Below are positions 1-5,294 of a stretch of DNA of 7,623 bases, in pieces. Position numbers and translations under genes: made by a program. Position 1 is the first letter of the stretch. Every line of letters starts with the position of its first letter. The notes under the pieces are model-generated. The model was not told the DNA's origin. It saw nothing but the letters and a program-made list of their open reading frames with translations, and made no database searches. This DNA is from JAJXZP01 sp035505775 (GTDB taxonomy: Bacteria; Spirochaetota; Spirochaetia; Treponematales; Rectinemataceae), in the NCBI GenBank assembly GCA_035505775.1, contig DATJQN010000174.1, positions 1-7,623 on the forward strand, written 5' to 3'.

Positions 1-1145
1 TCCATCATGTAGCCGCAGGCCGCGCAGGTGGCCGAGTCGAGCGTGAAAACCTCGACCAGCGGCTTTCCGAGCGAGGCATAGTCGGGTAGGGTCACGTCGA
101 GTGTGATCTGTGCGCCCTTGTAGTTCTCGAGAATGGCCCGCACCTGGCCGGTCTCCCTGACCGCCTGGCCCGCGGCAATGGTGTTCTCGATGGGCACGTC
201 GTAGGGCATGTCGCAGCCGGGCGAAATGACCAGGTTGGCGCCGCCGCATGAATCGAGTATGTCCACGACGGCCTTCATGTTGTCCGCCTGGCTGCCGAAG
301 AGCATGACGACCGTGAGCTGGATGTTGCCGCCAAGACAGACATTGTAACGGTCGGTGATTTCCTTGGCCTTGGCCAGATGGATGTTCTCGTCCACCGAGA
401 TGCAGTCGGGACCGGTCCGGCACATGGGCTCGATATTGTTCGTGGCGTTGCCGCAGACGAAGAAGGAGGAGAGGACTCCCTGTTTCCTGATGGCGGAGAA
501 CAGCTCCGTGTAGGGCGCTGCCAGAAACTCGTTGAAGTGGTCCGGAGATATCTGCGAGACCATCGGGTCCACGGCGGCGATGATGTCCATGCCGGTCTCG
601 ATGTAGTATCCCGCGACCACGCGCTCCACCTCGAAGCAGTAGGCGAGCAGTCGGTGCACGTAGTCGGGATCAAGGATCATGTCCATGAAGATATCCGTAC
701 CCCGGAGGTGCGAGGCCAGTGTGAAGGGGCCGGTGATGAGGCCATAGAGGGCGGTCGTCTGTCCCACCGCCGCTTTCATACGCTTCATCGCAGTGAGGGA
801 GAGGCCGATGCGCCCGTCGGCCCGCCCCGGGATGCGCGTGGGTATCTCTGTCACGCCGGCCAGGGGATGGGCCGAGACCGATGGCGGGGCCTTCTCCGCC
901 CAGATGAGGGGGCAGCCGAGCGCCTCGGCCTCGATCTGCAGATCGAACATCACGGGCTGGCCGTCGGGGCGATAGATTCGGTTGGCCTCGAGGAGGGACT
1001 CCACGAGCTTGTCGCCATCGCTCAGGACTTCGCTCGCCGAGAATCCCTTGAGCTTGCCCGCATGGACTCCGGCAAAGGGCACCCAGGGTGCGCGTTCCAG
1101 CTTTTCGTGTTTCAGTGTCCTCAGGACGAGCTCCCTGCCTGTCAT
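1..1145 (-). CDS. UroD-fold corrinoid-linked methyltransferase (MtaA/CmuA superfamily) with C-terminal thioredoxin-like domain, partial
   Basis: Open frame of 381 codons starting with ATG at 1145 and running off the left edge, so the C-terminus is missing. GGAGG lies 5 bases before the ATG and supports this start. Residues 1 to about 340 form a uroporphyrinogen-decarboxylase fold: N-terminal RELVLRTLKHEKLERAPWVP, then YGLITGPF near 134-141, FVCGNAT at 229-235, SVDENI at 250-255 and SPGCDMPYDVP at 309-318. MtaA/CmuA-type members bind zinc through His-x-Cys plus a distant Cys; here Cys231 and Cys311 are in place but the His position is Phe229. From about residue 360 a thioredoxin-like strand begins (KPLVEVFTL), followed by a CxxC at Cys374 and Cys377. 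The corrinoid gene and corrinoid activator nearby point to methyl transfer to or from cobalamin rather than haem synthesis. Donor or acceptor is unknown. The fold and superfamily are sure; the methyltransferase role is inferred from context. Confidence 0.88.
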   Translation of the reverse strand, partial: MTGRELVLRTLKHEKLERAPWVPFAGVHAGKLKGFSASEVLSDGDKLVESLLEANRIYRPDGQPVMFDLQIEAEALGCPLIWAEKAPPSVSAHPLAGVTEIPTRIPGRADGRIGLSLTAMKRMKAAVGQTTALYGLITGPFTLASHLRGTDIFMDMILDPDYVHRLLAYCFEVERVVAGYYIETGMDIIAAVDPMVSQISPDHFNEFLAAPYTELFSAIRKQGVLSSFFVCGNATNNIEPMCRTGPDCISVDENIHLAKAKEITDRYNVCLGGNIQLTVVMLFGSQADNMKAVVDILDSCGGANLVISPGCDMPYDVPIENTIAAGQAVRETGQVRAILENYKGAQITLDVTLPDYASLGKPLVEVFTLDSATCAACGYMM

Positions 1146-1233
1146 GTCGGCCTCCACCCTTCAATGAAAGCGGCCCCTGAGCGTTTCGTCTTTACTATTC
1201 CTGTCGTTTTTTGGACTTTCTTGGCAGGCATAC

Positions 1234-1250
1234 GCGCCCCGGGCGCTTTT
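1234..1250 (+). terminator. Compact GC hairpin followed by TTTT (terminator- or attenuator-like)
   Basis: GCGCC at 1234-1238 pairs perfectly with GGCGC at 1242-1246 across a 3-base loop, and TTTT follows at 1247-1250. The T-run is downstream only on the plus strand. No plus-strand gene ends upstream, so if functional it would either attenuate the activator operon's leader or block antisense read-through. The stem is only 5 pairs, so chance is possible. Confidence 0.3.
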
Positions 1251-1253
1251 CTG

Positions 1254-1282
1254 TTGCGCAGCCGGGGCCGGGATAGTATATC
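1254..1282 (+). promoter_or_regulatory. Weak sigma70-like promoter candidate for the activator-regulator operon
   Basis: TTGCGC at 1254-1259 and TATATC at 1277-1282 are 17 bases apart. They match the consensus hexamers at 3/6 and 4/6 positions. Transcription would begin near 1289, leaving a leader of about 15 bases that still contains the GGAG at 1292-1295. The match is poor; an activator-dependent promoter would be consistent with that. No convincing promoter for the minus-strand methyltransferase gene was found in the same gap, although TATACT (1280 down to 1275, minus strand) is a good isolated -10-like hexamer without a matching -35. Confidence 0.25.
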
Positions 1283-1291
1283 TGCGAAAAT

Positions 1292-1306
1292 GGAGCGGCA
1301 CCTGTG
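1292..1306 (+). promoter_or_regulatory. Ribosome binding site fixing the GTG start of the corrinoid activator
   Basis: GGAG at 1292-1295 sits 8 bases before GTG at 1304. The protein then begins GISVSIREGTRVQSLEV, which is the first beta hairpin expected of its ferredoxin-like domain. A later start would remove that strand, so the GTG is preferred. Confidence 0.7.
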
Positions 1307-3139
1307 GGCATCAGCGTAAGCATCCGTGAAGGCACTCGCGTGCAGTCTCTTGAAGTCCAGCCGGGCAGGTCCGCGCGGGAAATCCTGTCCTCGGCTGCTG
1401 CGTTCACCCTCGACGCGCCCTGCGGAGGCAAGGGCCTCTGCGGCAAGTGCCGCGTGATCGCCAGGGGGGAGGAGCTCTCCGAACCGGACGAGCGCGAGCG
1501 CGAACTGCTCTCGGAAGCGGAATTGGCTGCCGGAGAGCGGCTGGCCTGCCGTCTTCTCCTACACGGGAACGCGGAGCTGTACCTGCCCGAGGCGCGGCAG
1601 CCGAGCATTCTCGTCCAGGGCGGCGCACGGGACTTCGCGATCCGTCCGCCTGTGCGTCGTGTCGTCGTGACTCCTTCCCCTCCCAGCCTGGAGGATCAGC
1701 GGGATGACGAGCGGCGTCTCCTTGAGGCGCTCGCGCGCAGCATCGACGACCGGCCGCTGCACGTTCCGCTCGCTGCCCTTTCCTCGCTCGCCCGGGCGAT
1801 GCGGGAGCCCGGAGGGCTTTCCGTCCTCGTCGCCGAGGGTGAGGTGCTCGACCTCAGGGCAGGGAGCGAGCCTCCGCCCTGCCTCGGTGTCGCCATCGAT
1901 ATCGGCACGACCACGATCGTCTGCTTCCTCCTCGATCTGGCCACGGGCGAGGAACTCGGCCTGCGGTCGGCGCTCAACGCCCAGCGAAGCTTCGGCGCGG
2001 ATGTGATATCGCGTATCGCGGCCTCCACCGAAGGCCCGGGCGGACTCGAGGCCCTCCGCGCGGCCATCGCCGGCCAGCTGGCCCGGATCATCGCCGCGCT
2101 CGCTGAAGGTGCGGGACGTTCGCTCGGGAACGTGGCGGCCATAACGGTCGCCGGCAACAGCACCATGCTCCATCTCCTCGCCGGGGTGTCCCCGGCCGCC
2201 ATCGCCAGCGCACCATTCATACCCGCCTTCCTCGGGACCCGCCGCCTGGCCGCCTCGGAGCTCGGCCTCGTCCCGCATGCAGCCTGTCGCGCATTCCTCC
2301 TTCCCGGTCTGTCGGGTTATGTCGGCGCGGATATCGTGGCCGGAATGGCCGCAGTCCGTATGGGAGAGCGGGAGGGCCCGGCGCTCTTCCTGGATCTGGG
2401 CACCAACGGGGAGATAGCCCTCGGCGACCGCTCGGGCATACGCTGCTGCTCGACGGCGGCGGGGCCGGCCTTCGAGGGGGCGGGCATCGAGATGGGCATG
2501 GCCGGAGTCGCGGGGGCCATCGATGCCGTATGGCTTGAAGACGGCGAGCTGCACTGCAGCACGATCGGAGGCGAAGCCGCCGCCGGCATCTGCGGCTCCG
2601 GCATCATCGATGCGGTGGCGACCCTCCTCGACTGCGGACTCGTGGACGAGACGGGCCGCATCGTGGATGCCGGTGAGGCGGCATCCTTGCCGTCGGCCAT
2701 CGCTGCCGTCCGGAGCGGCGAGGGTCGGGATGCGCGCATCCTGATCGACGCCGCCCGCGGCGTCTACCTGAGCCAGGGAGACATCCGCGCCGTCCAGCTC
2801 GCCAAGGCGGCGGTGGCCGCAGGAATCGGATCGCTCGTGCATGCGGCAGGCATCGAGCTGAGCAGTGTCTCAAGGCTCTGGCTGGCGGGAGGCTTCGGCA
2901 GCTTCATCGATCTGCGCAGCGCGATACGAATCGGCCTCATACCCCGGGAGCTGCGCGACCGGGTGATCGTCGCCGGCAACACGGCCGGGGCGGGAGCGAT
3001 TGCTGCCTGCCTCTCGGCCGAGCGCCTGGCCGAGTGTGAGCGTCTGCCGTCAATCTGCACCTATCTCGAACTCTCCTCGCGGCCGGACTTCAACGAGATC
3101 TTCGTGGACAACATGGTTTTTCCGGAGCGCCGGCAATGA
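1304..3139 (+). CDS. RACo-type reductive activator of corrinoid proteins (2Fe-2S ferredoxin plus ASKHA domain)
   Basis: A 611-residue protein, close to the length of characterised RACo activators. Family role: ATP-driven one-electron reduction of oxidised Co(II) corrinoid protein back to active Co(I), in the cytoplasm. Residues 1-95 are a plant-type 2Fe-2S ferredoxin domain with Cys40, Cys46, Cys49 and Cys82 (C-x5-C-x2-C-x32-C, within PCGGKGLCGKC). A linker follows. The ASKHA ATPase-like domain begins near 195 with GVAIDIGTTTIVCF (phosphate 1), then NAQRSFGADVISRI at 225-238, VAGNSTM at 282-288, DLGTNGE at 364-370, STAAGPAFEGAG at 383-394, GICGSGIIDA at 428-437, LAGGFG at 527-532 and GNTAGAGA at 558-565. 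All expected motifs are present and no frameshift is seen. The stop codon overlaps the next start, so it is translationally coupled to the PocR/AraC regulator. It probably serves the corrinoid protein at 4646-5287. Start is GTG. Confidence 0.94.
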   Translation: MGISVSIREGTRVQSLEVQPGRSAREILSSAAAFTLDAPCGGKGLCGKCRVIARGEELSEPDERERELLSEAELAAGERLACRLLLHGNAELYLPEARQPSILVQGGARDFAIRPPVRRVVVTPSPPSLEDQRDDERRLLEALARSIDDRPLHVPLAALSSLARAMREPGGLSVLVAEGEVLDLRAGSEPPPCLGVAIDIGTTTIVCFLLDLATGEELGLRSALNAQRSFGADVISRIAASTEGPGGLEALRAAIAGQLARIIAALAEGAGRSLGNVAAITVAGNSTMLHLLAGVSPAAIASAPFIPAFLGTRRLAASELGLVPHAACRAFLLPGLSGYVGADIVAGMAAVRMGEREGPALFLDLGTNGEIALGDRSGIRCCSTAAGPAFEGAGIEMGMAGVAGAIDAVWLEDGELHCSTIGGEAAAGICGSGIIDAVATLLDCGLVDETGRIVDAGEAASLPSAIAAVRSGEGRDARILIDAARGVYLSQGDIRAVQLAKAAVAAGIGSLVHAAGIELSSVSRLWLAGGFGSFIDLRSAIRIGLIPRELRDRVIVAGNTAGAGAIAACLSAERLAECERLPSICTYLELSSRPDFNEIFVDNMVFPERRQ

Positions 3140-4467
3140 CGCAGCCCTTTCCCGGTGTCGACGGCATCGACGACCAGGCGATGCTCAGGACGCTCGAACA
3201 CTACTGCCGCGCCACCGGCGTCGGCGCCCACCTTCTCGGCGCCGACGGCCGCGTGCTCGCGGTCTTCGATGCCCGCGGCAAGCGCCTGGCCGAGGCCGAG
3301 AGCCCTGCAGGGATCTGCCCGATCTGCCGCGTCACCGGCGAGGAGGACCAGTCCGAAGAGTTGCGCATCCAGCTGTACAGCGCCTTTCAGGCCGAACGCT
3401 TCGGCGGGGAGTACATCCAGCTCTGCCCGCATTCGCTCCTGATCTGGACGGCGCCGCTCATCGTGGACGGCATCATGAGAGCGGCCTTCGTCGGCGGTCC
3501 GGTCCTCGTGGTGGATCCCGCGGAGGTCTACGAGGAACTCCTCGTCGGCGGCAAGATTCCGGCGGGCAGGGAAGCCGAGGTCCGTGCCGCGCTCGACACC
3601 GTCCCGCGCATTCCCACGCTTCGTACCACAAGTCTCGCCGCCCTCCTCGCGCAGCTCGCCCAGAGTCTCACCTCGCCCGCCGCCCTCGACGAGCCGCGCG
3701 AGCGCGAGGAGCAGCAGGCGCGGATCTCGGAATACATCCACGAGCTCAAGGAGGAGGGCTCGGCGCCCCTCCCCCCCTATCCCATCGAGAAGGAACGGGA
3801 GCTCCTCCATGCGATCTCGCAGGGCAACAAGGCCGAATCCCAGCGCCTCCTCAACGAGATCCTGGGCCACGTCTTCTTCTCCAGCGGCCAGGATCCGGCA
3901 GTGGTCAGGGCCCGCGTGCTCGAGCTCGTGGTGCTGCTGTCGCGGGCCGCTCTCGAGGGCGGGGCGGACATCGAGCAGATATTCGGCCTCAACTTCACCT
4001 ACCTCAGCCAGGTCCAGAAGATGCGCAGCATCGAGGACATCGCGCACTGGCTCTCGCGGATCATGGTGCGGTTCACCGAGCTCGTGTTCGACCTCAGGGA
4101 CGTCAAGCACGCCGACACGATGCAGAAGGCGCTTCGATTCATCAACGCCCACTATACGGAAGAGATCACGCTCGACGAGGTCGCCGGAGCGGTGTTCCTG
4201 AGCCCGACCTACTTCAGCAAGCTCTTCAATGCGGAGATGAAGTGCCGCTTCACGGCCTACCTCAATCGCGTGCGGATCGACAAGAGCAAGCTCCTCCTCC
4301 GCAACACCGACATTTCGCTCGTGGACATCGCGGGCATGGTGGGCTACGAGGACCAGAGCTACTTCACCAAGGTGTTCAAGAAGACCGTCGGCGTCTCGCC
4401 CGGCAAGTACCGCGAATCGGGGGGCCGCACCGGCTCCAATCAGGAGATCCACGAAGCCCCAGGGTGA
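3136..4467 (+). CDS. PocR-domain AraC-family transcriptional regulator
   Basis: A 443-residue protein starting at an ATGA overlap with the activator stop; GGAG at 3124-3127 lies 8 bases upstream. Residues about 12-130 are a PocR sensory domain: GVGAHLLGADGRVL, CPIC at 61-64, YIQLCPHSLL at 93-102, and APLIVDGIMRAAFVGGPVLV at 106-125. A charged helical linker, probably coiled coil, covers about 185-208. A helical middle region (215-320, including LLSRAALEGGADIEQIFGLN) resembles that of other PocR/AraC regulators as I recall them. The AraC DNA-binding domain is at about 328-427, with one helix-turn-helix at ITLDEVAGAVFLSPTYFSKLF and the second at ISLVDIAGMVGYEDQSYFTKVF, ending SPGKYRE. PocR itself controls propanediol and cobalamin genes in enterics, but the domain's ligand differs between regulators. 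Coupling to a corrinoid activator suggests it controls the methyl-transfer genes around it; the ligand is unknown. Confidence 0.93.
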   Translation: MTQPFPGVDGIDDQAMLRTLEHYCRATGVGAHLLGADGRVLAVFDARGKRLAEAESPAGICPICRVTGEEDQSEELRIQLYSAFQAERFGGEYIQLCPHSLLIWTAPLIVDGIMRAAFVGGPVLVVDPAEVYEELLVGGKIPAGREAEVRAALDTVPRIPTLRTTSLAALLAQLAQSLTSPAALDEPREREEQQARISEYIHELKEEGSAPLPPYPIEKERELLHAISQGNKAESQRLLNEILGHVFFSSGQDPAVVRARVLELVVLLSRAALEGGADIEQIFGLNFTYLSQVQKMRSIEDIAHWLSRIMVRFTELVFDLRDVKHADTMQKALRFINAHYTEEITLDEVAGAVFLSPTYFSKLFNAEMKCRFTAYLNRVRIDKSKLLLRNTDISLVDIAGMVGYEDQSYFTKVFKKTVGVSPGKYRESGGRTGSNQEIHEAPG

Positions 4468-4477
4468 CGAATCCTCG

Positions 4478-4542
4478 GGCGCGGGCCCGGGCTCGCGCCA
4501 GCCTCCGCTGCCGCCTCCCCTGTCGCCTCCCCGGCGGGCCCG
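4478..4542. other. GC-palindrome and C-rich tract behind the regulator gene (possible termination region)
   Basis: GGCGCG (4478-4483) can pair with CGCGCC (4494-4499). The self-complementary word GCGGGCCCG occurs at 4481-4489 and again at 4534-4542, so several alternative folds are possible. Between them lies a pyrimidine-rich, C-over-G stretch (4502-4532). There is no T-run, so this is not a classical intrinsic terminator. A C-rich unstructured RNA segment could suit Rho, but that is speculation. Confidence 0.3.
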
Positions 4543-4554
4543 CAATGGCAAGTT

Positions 4555-4585
4555 TGGACAAAAAGAAACAAGACTTTGCTAGAAA
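4555..4585 (+). promoter_or_regulatory. A/T-rich patch with weak promoter candidate for the corrinoid gene
   Basis: The stretch 4551-4586 is strikingly A-rich against its GC-rich surroundings. TGGACA (4555-4560) matches the -35 consensus at 5/6. The best -10 match, TAGAAA (4580-4585), is 4/6 but lies 19 bases away, which is long. The position, about 60 bases before the start codon, is right for a separate promoter driving the abundant methyl-carrier protein independently of the activator operon. No sigma54-type GG-N10-GC pair was found. Confidence 0.22.
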
Positions 4586-4633
4586 CTTCCCGGCATCGTG
4601 CTAGCCTTGCCATGTTCGGAATGACACGATCGA

Positions 4634-4648
4634 GGAGGAGTGCACATG
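4634..4648 (+). promoter_or_regulatory. Strong Shine-Dalgarno deciding the ATG start of the corrinoid protein
   Basis: GGAGGAG at 4634-4640 lies 5 bases before ATG at 4646. An in-frame GTG at 4640 overlaps the Shine-Dalgarno itself and cannot use it, so the ATG is chosen. The site is the strongest of the plus-strand genes here, fitting a carrier protein needed in high amounts. Confidence 0.8.
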
Positions 4649-5287
4649 TCCACGCTTGACGATATTTCCGCCTTCCTGCAGAAGGGCCGGGCCAGCGAGA
4701 CTAAGGCCAGCGTGCAGAAAGCGATCGAAGAGGGACTGTCCGCGAAGGCGATCCTGGAAGAGGGTCTCATGGCCGGCATGAGCATCATCGGCGGCAAGTT
4801 CAAGCGCAACGAGGTCTACGTGCCGGAAGTGCTCATCGCGGCGCGCGCCATGAACGCCGGCCTCGAGCCGCTCAAACCCCTCCTCGTATCGGCGGGCGTC
4901 AAGTCCAAGGGCACGGTGGTCATCGGCACGGTCAAGGGCGACCTCCACGACATCGGCAAGAACCTCGTCCGCATGATGATGGAAGGCAAGGGACTCAAGG
5001 TCGTCGATCTCGGCGTCGATGTCTCCAGCGACAAGTTTGTCGCCGCGGCCAAGGAACACGGGGCCGACATCGTCTGCTGCTCCGCCCTTCTCACTACCAC
5101 GATGACTGAGATGAAGGGCGTCGTCGAGGCGCTCAAGAGCGCCGGCATGCGGGAGAAGCTGTCGGTGATGGTGGGCGGAGCGCCCATCACGGATTCCTTC
5201 TGCAAGTCCATCGGCGCCGATCTCTATCTGCCCGACGCTGCAAGTGCCGCGGACGCGGCAGTGGAAGTCTGCGCCAAGTCCGCCTGA
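4646..5287 (+). CDS. Corrinoid (cobalamin-binding) protein of a methyltransferase system, MtaC/MtbC/MttC type
   Basis: A 213-residue protein, the normal size for small methyl-carrier corrinoid proteins. Residues about 5-85 form the helical cap domain seen in B12-binding methyltransferases (AILEEGLMAGMSIIGGKF, then VYVPEVLIAARAMNAGLEPL). Residues about 88-210 form the Rossmann-like B12-binding domain, with GTVKGDLHDIGKNLV at 94-108. This contains the D-x-H-x-x-G motif (Asp99, His101, Gly104), His101 being the expected lower axial cobalt ligand. The S-x-L element is Ser146-Ala-Leu148 and the GG loop is Gly177-Gly178 in VMVGGAPI. Family role: the bound cobamide cycles between Co(I) and methyl-Co(III), accepting methyl from a substrate methyltransferase and passing it to a second one. 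The RACo-type activator and the UroD-fold methyltransferase nearby are its likely partners. Which compound supplies the methyl group cannot be read from this protein. Confidence 0.95.
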   Translation: MSTLDDISAFLQKGRASETKASVQKAIEEGLSAKAILEEGLMAGMSIIGGKFKRNEVYVPEVLIAARAMNAGLEPLKPLLVSAGVKSKGTVVIGTVKGDLHDIGKNLVRMMMEGKGLKVVDLGVDVSSDKFVAAAKEHGADIVCCSALLTTTMTEMKGVVEALKSAGMREKLSVMVGGAPITDSFCKSIGADLYLPDAASAADAAVEVCAKSA

Positions 5288-5294
5288 CCGCCGT

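Noticed and set aside
1..1145. Haem-pathway uroporphyrinogen decarboxylase (HemE)
   Set aside because: The C-terminal CxxC domain, the Cys231/Cys311 pattern and the corrinoid gene context fit the methyltransferase branch, not HemE.
1146..1303. Sigma54 (-24/-12) promoter for the methyltransferase or activator genes
   Set aside because: No GG-N10-GC pair with acceptable flanks was found on either strand in this gap or before the corrinoid gene, and the regulator is AraC-type, not an enhancer-binding protein.
3061..4551. Very long minus-strand open frame antisense to the PocR/AraC gene, and other long antisense or out-of-frame open stretches (for example plus strand 3000-4604 and 378-1319, minus strand 1559-2842)
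   Set aside because: Stop codons are rare in GC-rich DNA, and these frames give low-complexity Arg/Pro/Ser/Gly-rich or domain-free products. The frames chosen carry full conserved domains with ribosome binding sites.
4545..4604. 19-codon open frame (ATG at 4545, TAG at 4602) upstream of the corrinoid gene, possible leader peptide
   Set aside because: No convincing ribosome binding site, no attenuator structure after it and no recognisable content; it spans the A-rich promoter-like patch and is probably chance.
4640..4645. In-frame GTG two codons upstream as start of the corrinoid protein
   Set aside because: It lies at the end of the Shine-Dalgarno sequence; the ATG at 4646 has ideal spacing.
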